64,000 nt of DNA from Strongylocentrotus droebachiensis (GCA_035222895.1 JAVYIG010005387.1:58501-122500), one strand, 5' to 3'. Shown: positions 1-12,079, counted from the stretch's first letter. A program made the numbers and translations. The notes: generated by a model from the letters alone, not told the origin.

Positions 1-220
1 ATCAACACATGCATACCTCGGCACAGATCGGTATATTCTTCCATTTGACATTATTTTTATCCATGATTGGCGATGTTTAGTGCCATTATCGTGCCTCTAA
101 AAGTAAAAAAACTGGAGCAAAAAAAGAAAGACTAACGATCGAGCCGCCATTTTGATTCATGCAGGTTGAATAAATCGGGTCAAAAAACATGTTTTTTTTT
201 TTTTTAATGTTTGAAAAATA

Positions 221-1187
221 AAACGGCTTTCTAAAAAGTACTCCTTTACAACATACCGATCGAATAATTTTTAAAAACAAAATAGATTTTTTTTTTCTTT
301 GATTTTGAACACCGCATGCTTCTTTTAAAAGCTGAAAATTACTTGGTAATCACAAGAAGTTTCGATACGGTTCAGACTAGTCTCAAAAAAATGCGCAGTG
401 TTCCTTGATACTGATAGCTGTAATGCGTGCCAGAACGAACCCAAACAAAGACGTGATCGTAACCAGAAAAAAATCATTAAAAACTACGAGAGCACAATTG
501 GAAAGACAACTACTGCTCAAAATTACGATAATCAGATAAATAACTTGGACAAAGAATTCAATAATCGCCCAAGAAATGCCACAGAAATTGTGATAATCGA
601 GGAGTAACTGGGTACATTTTTATCGCAAGGGGCTTGCTGCAAATACTCGAATCCTTTGTTATACTGCTTTTTACCGTAGAGGGCGTTATTTGGTTTCTAG
701 CCTCGTGTTAGAACACGAGGCTAGAAACCAAATAACGTGTAATTCGGACATATCAGCAGGCCTATTCCGATAATGATTGTACCTATAGTAACTCCTTAAA
801 TATCACTATTTCTGTGGCTTTTCTTGGACAACTATTGTATTATTCCTCCAAGTTATGTATCTGCTTACGATAATTTTGAGTAGTTGTCTTTCCAATTGTG
901 CTCTCGTAGTTTTTAATGATTTTTTTCTCGTTACGATCACGTCTTTGTTTGGGTTCGTTCTGGCACGGATTACAGCTAACTACGAGGAGCACTGCGCATT
1001 TTTCCGAGACTAATCTGAACTTGCCTTGCAACAGCTATCCGTATCGAAACTTCTTGTGATTACCAAGTAATTTTCAGCTTTTAAAAGAAGCATGCGGTGT
1101 TCAAAATCAAAGAAATAATATCCATTTTGTCTTTTAAAAATTATTCGATCGGTATGTTGTAAAGTACTTTTTAGAAAGCCGTTTCTT
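221..1187. repeat. Large inverted-repeat (foldback) element
   Basis: Two arms of about 465 bp face each other around position 710. The left arm reads from the aaacggctttctaaaaagta region near 221. The right arm reads back through the same sequence to about 1187, with small indels. The centre is a perfect palindrome with 26-bp arms (684-709 and 712-737) around 2 bases. Each arm holds a short open frame (398-607 plus, 840-1031 minus) for near-identical basic peptides containing CQNEPKQRRDRN, so the frame predates the arm duplication. I do not recognise the peptide. It may be a captured gene fragment in a foldback transposon or a recent inverted duplication. Confidence 0.85.
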
Positions 1188-2857
1188 TCAACCTGGTTTA
1201 TTAATCCTGCCGAGAGACCCGGCCAGTACAGTAGCTAGCTAGCAGCTGATGGCAACAACAACCCCATGGGGCAAACTGCTTTGCAACCCATATTTATATC
1301 AGCAGTTCGGATTGATTCAGGATGAGCTAGAATATGATTGGTAACAATTAAATACTTAAGTTTCAAGGTGGAATGATTTTAGTGGTGTGCAAAACTGCAA
1401 TTTCTTACATATTTCATTATTTTTTTCGGAGCGTTGGTTCTCAAAAAACGAAACCGGGACCCGACGGCAACGGTCGGGTCCCGGTGTGATCGACCGTACC
1501 GACTCAAGCCTAATGTATATACAGTGTAGTGCCTATCTATTCTATGTTGACAAGAGAAATTTTATGAAATCTTGCAACATTTCTCACAAATAAAACATAC
1601 ACAGTCGTAGCAAGAAATATTAAATAATCTCCTTGACAAGAGGTTTTAAGGGACACATTCACACTTACATGTACAGGAAAGCATGCTTGTACATACATGC
1701 TTGTTTGTATGAAAGTGAACCATAAAATGTAGCTATCTTTCTTGGTGAAACCACCAGAAATTTGAGCTAGCTTCAATGCCTAGCAATCAACTTTAATATT
1801 TCACTGTGAATTCATGCAGAAGATGAATTGTCTTGGGGAAATTAATGTTTCAAGTGCACTTCTGCCTCTTAAAGGGAGTGGATCGCCAGTTTCCATGTGC
1901 AGAAGGCCATAATTCGCTGACACCAGACTTGGTGGAAATACCATTAATGGGGGTACAATTTTGCACACAGCAAACCCATAGTCCAGTCAAGAATTACCCC
2001 CAATCTCTGGGAGAGCTCGAGAGTCTTCGGCAAATCAAAGCATTACATAAGGTCCAATGGTCATAAAACTCAAGGCTAACCCTGGTGATTGACAACACCT
2101 GTTATTGGGTGAACACCCGAACGGTGTCGAATTCCCCATGAGAGCCGACTACTCAGTGACTTTAAGTAATTTTAAGTCCAATAAAAATGACTAAACTCAT
2201 TATTGTCCAATACAAACATTTCCATTAATTTGTATCTGCAAGTAAAATAAGACAGCAAGGGGAAAGCAGTTTAGGCATAGCATACTGTACACGTACATCC
2301 AAATTTTAAAAGGTTTTTTTTTTTTGGGGGGGGGGGGTTCCGACAGATCAATATCTACTTCAGGAAATTAAACTTTTGTCCAATGATAAGCAGTGATAAA
2401 AAACTTGGCTCAATTCTGTCAGAGAATTGCAAGGCATTATTAAAGCCACATACCCTGTACTACAAATGGCACTTGAGACACACTTGATTTATTTACAATA
2501 AGCCATCAAAAATCAAATCTCATTTCTTCACGTTCTGTCGAATGACCTTTTAACCCTTTAAAGACAAACATTCCATGTTTTGTAGTTTGGCTCAATAACA
2601 TTTGATTCAGATCACTAAAAATATACCAGATGCATATTTAAGTAGAAAGAGCAAAATTCTCTGTACAATATATTCATTTTTGTTTCATGACTATAATTAT
2701 TGCGTGTGATGCCAGGAAAAATTTACAATAAAATCATTAAATTGGCAAGACTTTGAAAGATTCAAAATCATTGTTTTACAATCAGACTCAACTATTTTGT
2801 TAAATTTTTCACATTCTTGCGAATATATATTTTTTTTCAGAGAAATTACATTTTATC
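1188..2857. other. Non-coding stretch with one strong hairpin
   Basis: No gene is supported here. The open frames are short, with no family resemblance or splice context. A 13-bp perfect hairpin lies at 1453-1485 (arm ccgggacccgac, 7-base loop). A T/G homopolymer run lies near 2315-2338. Confidence 0.5.
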
Positions 2858-3364
2858 TTAAAGGTAATACAACATTTTGGGAAATTTTGAAAATTGGGTG
2901 GATAGTGATTCTTTACAATTTTGATATGGATGCCCCTGTCGATGTATTATAAGCACTAGAAAAATTTAGCCTCTAAAACACTTCTGATTTCGAGAAAAAT
3001 TGAATATAAAAATTTACCGGTGCTCCTGGTAAATTTTGATAAATTTCAAATAGCGCCAATACGGCCGTACAATGGTAGCTAAGACCATGAATTTCTCAGA
3101 TTATGTAGTTGAGATATATAATTTCCAAACGGGAATAGCTAATTGGTAGATTTTAGTCAAGAAACAATATTTTATAGCTTAATTAATATCTTGACCTTGA
3201 GAGGGAGCTATACAACATAACTGGTTTATTATTTACAATCTCATAATTTTAGACTCGATTTCAACTGCAACAACGATCACTGAATATTGAAGGATCGCAT
3301 GCTTCCAATATGTTCATTTGAACCAAATTCGTGACCCCATACCAAAACTTTGTATTACCTTTAA
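2858..3364. mobile_element. TTAA-flanked MITE, family 1, copy 1
   Basis: The element is bounded by TTAA at 2858-2861 and 3361-3364. Terminal inverted repeats are AGGTAATACAACATTTTGG on the left and the complement of AGGTAATACAAAGTTTTGG on the right. Its inside is AT-rich and non-coding. A second copy in opposite orientation lies at 17560-18071 and matches over nearly its whole length. TTAA duplication with short TIRs fits non-autonomous piggyBac-like or Kolobok-like elements; which of the two is not decided by the sequence. Confidence 0.85.
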
Positions 3365-4530
3365 AGAGGTACATGTACGTTTATAGCAAGAAGAGACAAT
3401 ATCATTGCTGCCAATTTGAAGAATGATATGAGATCAATCTAGCCCTAAAGATAAATACTGTCATGAAATGGTTGGAAAATATAATGAGAAAGTAATTATG
3501 GCAGGGCTGTATGGAGAGCATCTCTCTCAGAGTAATTTACTGGTATCGCATCTTATTTAATATTCTGACATAATCTCATGAGGGTTATGACGTCTCTATT
3601 ACCTGGTCTACGTAAATCCTTTATAGATGCATACGTGTAATTAGTTTCTACTACCACTTCATACAGAATGGTTATGAGGGGGAGGGAATAAACAAGCTGG
3701 AGGCAATATTTTGATGAAGGAAAACCGGAAGAGGAAGAGAGACACAAACTGTAGAGAGGGCAGAAGACTCATAGAGGGAGAGGTATTAAAGGTAAAAGCA
3801 AGAAATTACGCGGGGGGAAAAAGAGAATAATGAGAGAATAAAAAGATACAGGGAACACCATAGAAGGCAATACAAAGAACTAAAATGGAATAAGAGAATG
3901 TAAAAAAGAAAAAGAGAGAGAAGAATTTGAGAGTAAGCATAACAGTGTGAATGAGAATAACAATGACAAAAATAGCGAGAAAGACAGAGACACATAAAGA
4001 GAGAGAATGAGTGCGAATGAGGGATAAGGCATACGCTTCCAATATGTTCATTTGAACCAAATTCGTGACCCCATACCAAAACTTTGTATTACCTTTAAAG
4101 AGGTACGTGTACATTAGCAAGAAGAGACAATATCATTGCTGCCAATTTGAAGAATGATATGTGATCAATCTAGCCCTAAATATAATCCTGTCCTGAAATG
4201 GTTGGAAAATATAATGAGAAAGTAATTATGGCAGGGCTGTAAGGAGAGCATCTCTCTCAGAGTAATTTACTGGTATCGCATCTTATTGAATATTCTGACA
4301 TAATCTCATGAGGGTTATGACGTCTCTATTACCCGGTCTATGTGAATCCTTTATAGATGCATACGTGTAATTAGTTTCTACTACCACTTCATACAGAATG
4401 GTTATGAGGGGGAGGGAATAAACAAGCTGGAGGCAATATTTTGATGAGAGAAAACCGGAAGAGGAAGAGAGGGAAAGACAACACAGAGAGGGCAGAAGAC
4501 TCGTAGAGAGAGAGAAATGTATTGAAAATA
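3299..4530. repeat. Tandem segmental duplication (about 0.73 kb period)
   Basis: The segment from about 3299 to 3790 recurs at about 4033 to 4530 with only scattered differences. Shared stretches include gcttccaatatgttcattt and the atggcagggctgt region. Each copy starts with the right end of MITE family 1, so the duplication post-dates that insertion. A third partial copy of the following segment (3841-4015) lies at about 5266-5480. Long open frames on the minus strand are low-complexity Ser/Leu/Phe translations of the purine-rich DNA and are not genes. Confidence 0.85.
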
Positions 4531-4624
4531 AAAGCAAGAAATTACGAGAGAAAAAGAGGAATAATAACAGAATGATAAGAGAATAAAAAGACACGGGGAA
4601 CACCAGAGATGCCAACTTTTGGAA

Positions 4625-5116
4625 AACATAAATAGGGAGGATTTGTAACGGACACCAAATAATGTGCGCGTAGCGCACATCTCGAGCGCGTAGCGCCCGA
4701 CCCATGCGGCCGGGGTCCAGGGCCCGCCTTAGGGCCCTGGAAGCTCTGGGGTTCTAGATGCTCTCTGGTGCAATCTGAGCCTTATTTTGCAGCATTTTAC
4801 ATGTGTATTTAGTTCAATAATTCCCACTTTTTTTTAAAATAACATACAAATTGTACAAAATGCATGATGAATTCCTTTCATATATATGATACAGTGTTCG
4901 GTCTTATACTTCTGATACCATTTCTTGGTCTTCTTTAGCTGATTTTCCGCCATTTGGATTCTGTGTCAATATCCACGCATTGGTTACGGCGATCCATATG
5001 CTGAAACAATCTTTCGCTACTCTTAATTTGTCTTTTAATATAGTGGATTTACTACATGCTAAAGTTAACAGACGATATTTCTCATTCAATTCACAGATAT
5101 ATATACTGATAAGCGC

Positions 5117-5158
<42 letters not shown>

Positions 5159-5270
5159 TTTTTTAATTTTTTATAATAAATCGGGAGGATAAGGATGGTG
5201 ATCGTAAGGTCGGGAGTTGGGGTGAATTATCGGGAGCCTCCCGATGAAATCGGGAGGGTTGGCATCTCTG
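4625..5270. repeat. Non-autonomous element remnant with poly(A)
   Basis: This block interrupts the duplicated sequence: the flanking text before about 4615 (ggggaacaccagagatgcca) resumes near 5255-5280. It holds a palindromic GC block near 4667-4730 (gtgcgcgtagcgcac and gggccc motifs) and an uninterrupted A run at about 5119-5153. It looks like an insertion inside the purine-rich repeat. Its class is unknown. Confidence 0.45.
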
Positions 5271-5333
5271 GAACACCATAGAAGATAATACAAAGAACAA
5301 AAATGAAAGAAGAGAAAGAAAGAAGAGAAAGAA

Positions 5334-5334
<1 letters not shown>

Positions 5335-5375
<41 letters not shown>

Positions 5376-5665
5376 ATATGAGAGCAAGCATAAAAGTGTG
5401 AGTGACAATAAATGACAAAATGACAAAAATAGCAAGAAAGAGAGAGACATAGAGAAAGAGATAGAATGACTGAATATTAGGCAAAGGGAGAAGGAGAGAA
5501 AAGTGAATGAGTGCGAGTGAGGGACAAAGAGAGAGAGAGAACGATGAGGGAGGGAGAGAGGGAGGGAGGGAGAGAGAGAGAGAAAGAGGGGGAGAGAGAG
5601 ACAGGGAGAGAGAGAGACAGAGAGAGAGAGAGAAGGAGAGAGGAAGAGAGAGAGAGAGAGAGATC
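5335..5665. repeat. (GA)n microsatellite and purine tract
   Basis: Long AG dinucleotide runs (5336-5371 and 5520-5663) sit in a polypurine tract. The Arg/Glu-rich or Ser/Leu-rich frames over it are artefacts of composition. Confidence 0.9.
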
Positions 5666-5992
5666 AATACACACGTCTTGGATTAGAAGTAAGAGAGGCA
5701 ACCCTGAATATTATGAGATGGAAATAACAAGCAAACAGAATCGCCCACTTCCGGTGAAAGCAAGCACATGCGCCAATCGATAAAGTGCAGCTTTGAACCA
5801 TTACCAATCACGTGCCAAACGACACAAGCAAAGAACGCAAGAAGGAGGAGGAGGACGAGGAATTCTTTCCGCGCACCGAGCCATAGTCAGATGCTCAATC
5901 AATACACTTAAGAGCTCAGTGTAGTTTACTCAGCGTGGTCCCATCCTACTCGGTCTCCTCAAACTGATACCCTGCCTCCATTCCTTCTAGCG

Positions 5993-6135
5993 ACCGTTTC
6001 ACAAAGCCTTTTTTCAATGACAAATGACAAAAACCAGTGACAAATCTGCTGATAACCAATCAGAAGCAAGGATTTCAGTAGCTTATAACAAAGATTGTCA
6101 TTTGTCATTGATGACAAGTTTTGTGAAACGGGTCC
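5993..6135. mobile_element. cccgtttcacaaa MITE, copy 1
   Basis: This element of about 145 bp has inverted ends: cgtttcacaaagcc on the left and the complement of gggacccgtttcacaaaac on the right. Subterminal inverted motifs are aatgacaaatgacaaa and tttgtcattgatgaca. Two more copies lie at 14677-14826 and 22327-22471. There is no coding capacity. Confidence 0.8.
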
Positions 6136-6139
6136 CAAT

Positions 6140-6630
6140 TCATGTTGGAAGATGAGGGATGAATCAGAGTGTGGGAAGAATAAGATAAGTCATCTATCAT
6201 CATGATTGTTACTGAATAAAACCTAGAAATGTTTTCAGCTGATATCATGTCCCCTGATTCAAGGAATTACTGTACAATAAAAAGTATTCTTAATTATCTA
6301 TCTTTATTTAACTGTTTTTAATATCACTCCTATATGATATTGATGAGTTGTAACACTCTGTTGTCATTATTACTCAAGATCTGCAAGTTTCTGATGAGGG
6401 ATGGATGAGAGTGTTGGATGAATAGGATGTTTACTAATCTAATGTTCACCACCAGTACTGAACAAACCTAGAAATGTTCAAAGCTGGAATCATGTCTCCC
6501 AATTTGATGAATTATGATCAATAATATTCTTCATTATTTCTCTCTATTTATGCTTTAATATCTCTCCGATATTGATGAGTTGTAATACTCTGTAATCATT
6601 ATCACTCCATATCTGCAAGTTTCTGATTGC
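6140..6630. repeat. Two-copy diverged tandem repeat (about 240 bp)
   Basis: Two consecutive blocks, starting near 6140 and 6395, share gatgagggatg, aaacctagaaatgtt, tgatgagttgtaa and atctgcaagtttctga in the same order. No coding potential was seen. Confidence 0.6.
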
Positions 6631-7145
6631 AATCATTGTATACCTGTCTACGGTAAGTAGATATTTTCTATTGCTTTTAGCCATCAACATGAAATTCTAA
6701 AATGTCCACACCCCTTCAAATACATTAGAAGGGATAAAAAGTACCTTACAGATCTCAAGTAAAGACTTGTTCACATGTTGCGATAAAATGCAGAAGTTTC
6801 TGCAGTATCATTTTCAAGCGTATTGAGACGTACCTGTAAATGTACAGTGTACTGCACTTCACACTTGTGAAACCTTTGTTGTGCGCAACTACCTTCTTCA
6901 TTCCTACAGGTCATTAGTACACAAAATAGATTGCAGCAGTTGAAAGTGGCCATGTGAACGCACCCATAATCATTTAGGAGGAGTGGAAGTGTGAAGAGGC
7001 TAGCAATCACTAAATTACACATACAGGCCATCATATGGGCAGCTAGCGCTTGCCATTAGGAATATTAATTGGTGCGTAGTAATGACACGTTTATTGACAT
7101 TTGGTTGGTGCTCTAAAACAGACAGACTATTAGAAATTCCTCCAT

Positions 7146-7845
7146 ACATATCGTCGCCGTTTTCACGAACCGGCACAAGCCACCGAAATCCCTTCAAAAT
7201 GTAGTTTTTATTTTTTTTGCATTTTTAGCATAAGTTATCAACAATCTTTCATCTCACCAAATTTCAGCATCCAAAACGCTTTAGTTTTTGAGATATCCAT
7301 GGTTACACAAATGACAAAAACGACACACGAGCCAAAAAGCACGATTCATATTTTCACGAACCGGCACGCGCTGTTATAAGTCAATGGGCTGTGCCGGTTC
7401 GTGAAAATATCTTTGCGCTTACAAGACCTAGACGACGCGACACAGACGGTTGTGCCGGTTCGTGAAAATAAAATACGCGCTAAGACAGCGCGAGCGCTTT
7501 TGTCTTGCGCGTAAAGTTACATAGGAAAAACGACACAGTGGCTTGTGCCGGTTCGTGAAAATATTTTTGCTACGTAAACAGCAAAATAATATTTTCACGA
7601 ACCGGCACGAGAGTCCAAAGCTTCGTAATATTAATAGTAATTGTCATTATGCTTAACAAATGGAATGTATAGAAAATACAGAATATTTTCCTTTCATTGA
7701 TATGTATTTTGTGATATAAAATTTGACATAAGGCATGTTTCTGGCGAATTCAAAACGGGCTAAACGTAAAACGCGTTTTTCTCAGAATGTACTTATTTCG
7801 TTGCGCGTTGGGCTGTGCCGGTTCGTGAAAACGGCGACGATATGT
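7146..7845. mobile_element. Foldback DNA element with seven internal 17-bp motifs
   Basis: Perfect 32-bp terminal inverted repeats span 7146-7177 and 7814-7845. The motif ttttcacgaaccggcac occurs at 7160-7176, 7351-7367 and 7592-7608 on the plus strand. It occurs on the minus strand at 7391-7407, 7452-7468, 7545-7561 and 7815-7831. No frame of useful length exists inside. Repeated motifs inside and at the ends resemble subterminal transposase-binding sites of non-autonomous DNA elements; that role is inference. Confidence 0.85.
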
Positions 7846-8061
7846 GTCAACTAGTGCTGTAACATCACGGATATCTCCAATTCCGTTTAACCGCCAGTCA
7901 AAACCGGACGGTTTTCGGTTAAACGATTTTTAAAAAAAATTTAAAAAAAAAAAAAAATTGTTTTTTTTTTTTTTTTTTTGCCGGCAAGCCAGGTCCGTGT
8001 GAAAAAACGGGAAGGACTTTCATTTAACTGCGAGGTGCAGTTGAAGGCGCCGATTTGTGCT

Positions 8062-8280
8062 TGTGAACTTGTCACAAATAATAGTAACAATGTTGTTTTT
8101 AGAAGAATGTGTAAGATCATTAATGTAAATTAAAAACAGTAAAGGACCTAGGATAGAACCTTGTGGTACACCATGTGTAAAAATTGGATGAATTATTATT
8201 ATAAACTACATGTACATATTGAGATCTATTACAAAGATTACTTTCAAACCAAGATAACAGACAAATTGGAGTGTTGTTCT
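8062..8280 (-). pseudogene. Non-LTR retrotransposon reverse-transcriptase fragment
   Basis: On the minus strand the DNA encodes HGVPQGSILGPLLFLIYIND, the highly conserved block just before the catalytic residues of non-LTR reverse transcriptases. The preceding frame gives LLSWFESNLCNRSQYV, the usual upstream segment, but the two are in different frames. The copy is therefore frameshifted and dead. Flanks at 7870-7930 and 8395-8470 carry related ggacggtt / gttaaacg motifs in opposite orientation, which suggests insertion inside another repeat. Clade is not assigned. Confidence 0.8.
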
Positions 8281-8512
8281 AGTTTCCGAGTGGTGAGTCA
8301 ACACACCGATTACTGAGCTGGGAGACATTGTCAGGCATAGTGCCAGGTGGAGGGGCATAAATCGAAAAATTAAAAAAAAAAAAAAAAAAAACGAGAAAAC
8401 GAAACCGTCCAATTGAAAACGGAATCCGCCATGGGCGGTCGGATACCGGACGGTTAAACGTTTGATTACAGCAGATCTGCTATTGCCTACTACAGCTTGT
8501 GGTACAGACAAG

Positions 8513-8885
8513 TTAAAGGTAAAGACCAGTATTGGTAACGCCCCAATTTCAAAAAATGAAATGGAAGCTCTCATTACCAATCATGTGAAAGAATATGTTG
8601 ACTAATACATGATGATAAAAAATTTACCGGGAAACCGCCTACTAATTCATATATTTGGTAAATTTGTTTCTCTCATGGTCGTGTGAGAGATATAGGGTAG
8701 TCCCATATACATCTTTCTGTGTATAGTGCTTGTAACTTTACGAAGAATGGGCCAAATTTCTTATCATTTTGATGATTCCAGAACCTTGCAGATGCTAGAT
8801 GCTAGATGATCAACCTTTTCTGATCGATTCCACAACGTTTCTTTCACAATGCAATCGCATGACCATTACTGGTCTTTACCTTTAA
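8513..8885. mobile_element. TTAA-flanked MITE, family 2
   Basis: TTAA flanks lie at 8513-8516 and 8882-8885. Terminal inverted repeats read AGGTAAAGACCAGTATTGGT and the complement of AGGTAAAGACCAGTAATGGT. An internal stretch with accttgca and ttctttcacaatgcaatcgc recurs at 49139-49331, a truncated relative. It is non-coding. Confidence 0.85.
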
Positions 8886-9953
8886 AGTGACTCAGTGACA
8901 TTGCCTCAGATTCTAAAACAAAATACTGGATTGTATAGCTCATGCTGAAATCATAATTATAAACCTTTAGGCCAGTCAGGAATCCCATGACTTTTACAAG
9001 CCGATCGATCGCCTGTCTGATTATCAAGATATTTATGATTGGAAATCGAAACTTCATTTTTCGTTTTCCTAACAATTTTTATAACACTACAGTCTATTGA
9101 GGAAAATGAGTATGGTATAACTGGTCACTTAAAGATTTTTTTTTTTTTGAGGCACTTCATGATCATTTTGAAGCGCAATGTTGTTAGGGCTTTAATATTA
9201 CACCATATCACAGACTCTGATAACAGGTAGGGCCATGCATCTCAGATTTAACATTGTTAAACGATGCCTTTAAAGTGTAAGTCTGTAAACGCTAGAAAAT
9301 ACTTAATATGATACTAGACTTGGGTCTAGGCAATCCTAATCTGATGAATAAAAGATGAATATCAGGCATGCATACAACCCTAATGTGAAAGGGCCTCCTC
9401 TTTATGCATTCATCTACAATGAAACTAAAGTACATGTACGTAAGAGAGGAGTCTCTTTTCCCCCAAGCAAATTTTCTGAGACACGCATCACGCATCCGAA
9501 AATAACAGATTATTTCCGCCATTGTGTCGTGCTGGTATCAAATAGCAAAGCCCTGCATATTGAATTGGAAAAGCAATTATCCTCCTCCCCTGGTGAAAAA
9601 TCTGATGGAAAATAAGACAAAACCTTTTATGGGTTGTCCTTCACAAAGAGGCAGTTATAGAGATTGAAATTAAAATGATTTGTCTTGAACTACAAGAACC
9701 TTTAAAAAGAACAATTATAATTATCATAAACCCTTTTTTTATTCCTCTTTCAGCTGTCATAAACTACTTCTTAATATCCATTCCGTAATTTTATTTCATT
9801 TCCGTTTACATAGAGCAATCATACCCTCATCATTAAAAGCATAATTTCTTTTTTACAAGGGTGAAAGTCAAAGGTCGGTCGACCTACCTGTAACTCTCAC
9901 AAAGCCACATCCTGGCAACTTTCAAGAATGTATTTTAATGATCTTCCAACCTA

Positions 9954-10158
9954 TTAAAGGGAGGCTTTACTACTGCAGCTAGAAGGGATTAGACCACCCA
10001 GAGAGCCATCGAGGTCAGTGTGACAGGTGGCTATCTCATTAACTCAGCTCTCATTTAACATAAGAAAAAGAGGATCATGGGGGACCAACAGGCACCGATT
10101 TGGGAAGTTTTCTATATAGAGGGAGCAAGTAGCTACAAGTAGGACAGTGTGCCTTTAA
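9954..10158. mobile_element. TTAA-flanked MITE, family 4, copy 1
   Basis: TTAA lies at 9954-9957 and 10155-10158. The body contains ctactgcagctagaaggg, accgatttgggaagtttt and aagtaggacagtgtgcct. A second copy in the opposite orientation lies at 39047-39251, inside an intron of the NIDO/ZP gene. It is non-coding. Confidence 0.85.
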
Positions 10159-10159
10159 A

Positions 10160-11600
10160 ACTGTTCTTGTTTTTTATTACACATTATACCAATTTTCTCC
10201 AACTTTATGCTACATGTCACTTAATTTCATCTCAATTTATTAAACTGCAGTTTGTTCTTACTAATTGAAACCAATGACTTGTTCAAAACATCACTCAACA
10301 CGCTTGATTTCCATAATTCATAACATTAATGCACAAAATAAACAAAATATCTTGTAGAATTCCAGCGAGCCAAATTTCTTTCTGACAGGGCAACGTATAT
10401 TAATGCATTGCAATCTTACTTAATAGTCCTTCCCAAACTCGTAATCAATCTATCTCCCAAGCAATAAACTATTTCCTTTATATTTGGAAAAGTAAACCAA
10501 TTTTTACTGAGGGGATTTGTCTGATGTACAGGTACTCTGTGGTGCAACCGTCACATCCCTAACATCAGACGTGATATTAATTGCATTATATGTGCATTAG
10601 GAGACACAGAGGCAGAACTAATGAGCAGGTACCAGCTATTGTCCGACTTTTCTCCGGTATCTCATATTGCCTACGTAATTCAATCACTCCAAACCAGGTG
10701 TCAATCTATTTCTGTCAGAAGGGTAACTTAATAAATGACCATCAACGAGTTTGTGATGCAATACCGGATGAAAAGAAGGAAGGGCTCACATTAGCGTTGC
10801 CCATTCCCATCTTCTAATTCAATTTCAAATGACATGTATTTTACTGACTTGGGCTTTATTTAAAGCAAATGTCATCCAGAAGTATCATGGATGAAGAACA
10901 AAAATTATTGAGAATAATTAAATCCATGACACTATATTCTGTTCAATCCAGCACAATCATCTGGGTGTGGTTTCACAAAACCATCATAAGTACAATGTCA
11001 CTAACATCCCATTGAAACACGTGTTAAATTCAATACACGCCTTTCAATGGGTTGTCGGTGAGCTTGTACTTGTGATGATTTCGCGAAACCCTGCCCTGTT
11101 CTTTAGAAGGCTTTCTCTTGAAATAACAGAGCATGCCTACACTCTGGTATGGGATGCACAAAAACTTAATTAAAACAGTAGATGTAAACAAAGCTGAAAG
11201 CAGCTCTACATTACTAAGATAACACTTCAATTAGGCTGCTTACGTCTTATCTCTTCTTAAATATCTACATAGCTGATCTTAATCATGATTAGTCCAACTA
11301 AAACCATCATATGAAGATATTTTCATCGATCGTCATTAGACATTTGAAATAGATGCTAAAAATTAAAGGAAGAGACTTTGTGTACATAGTGGAAGCACGC
11401 ATGGCATAATAATTAATTAAAATGAAGTAGAGTCAAACTTTGGCTCAATACGAGATAAATTCCTATGCACTAGAAGGAGGCACAGCACAATTCATTAAAA
11501 TTAAGGACTTGGGGTCTGCAGCGAGAATGCCTCAATAATTGATGGATTCACTTGTACTTGAGGGAATAAACAGAACACCATGACAATTCGTTAGAGTAAC
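10160..11600. other. AT-rich non-coding stretch
   Basis: No coding exon could be supported on either strand. I looked here for the missing second and third repeats of the mitochondrial carrier on the minus strand and saw none. An imperfect inverted repeat around 10975-11105 shares caaccacaagtaca-like and tttcacaaaacc-like words. Confidence 0.4.
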
Positions 11601-11603
11601 AGA

Positions 11604-11965
11604 AGGCCTGTCCTCATCAGCTCAAGATTGACAAATAACCAATATCTGATTTGGGAAATAATCCCGAAGTTACAAAGCGCGTCTTCATCAGCTTGAGACT
11701 TAACCTTGAAACTTGAAACTCGAGCTTGAGATATTTTGCTCAGCGTACGCGCATAGTGCGAGTCTTCAGGCTGGTGAAGTGCGCCGGACAAATAGCGGGA
11801 TATTTTGCAAACTAGCCCGAGATATCTTGGGATGATTATCTTGACCAAATATCCTGCTAATTGCAACTTTGGGCTGATGAGGGCACAAATTAACTGGATA
11901 ATTTGCAATCTGGATAGTTCAAATAGCGGGATATTTGGCAATCTCGAGCTGATGAAGACAGACCT
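11604..11965. mobile_element. MITE next to carrier exon 4
   Basis: Imperfect terminal inverted repeats of 27 bp match at 24 positions (11604-11630 against 11939-11965; both contain tcatcagctc in inverted register). Related catcagcttgag and gggctgatgag words recur inside. The right end stops 23 bp from the exon 4 splice donor of the mitochondrial carrier gene. It is non-coding. Confidence 0.75.
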
Positions 11966-11988
11966 AGAGAGTAGAGTTGGATACGAAC

Positions 11989-12079
11989 CTTGGGGTGCGG
12001 AGGAGATGGCGGAAGAAATCATTGCCGACAAGTTTGATGGCCTTTTCCGGGGAGATCAGCGTGGCATTTACTGCATAAC
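11989..12079 (-). CDS. SLC25A22: Carrier exon 4 (end of repeat one)
   Basis: The exon is 91 nt between acceptor TTTTCAG and donor GTTCGT, and encodes [20 protein letters not shown] and then FFRHLLRTP. The donor is weak at positions 3-6. A MITE ends 23 bp beyond it. Confidence 0.85.

Noticed and set aside
3786..5701. Long minus-strand open frames rich in Ser, Leu and Phe (for example 4283-4705, 5227-5667)
   Set aside because: They translate purine-rich simple repeats, occur in several frames at once and have no splice or start context.
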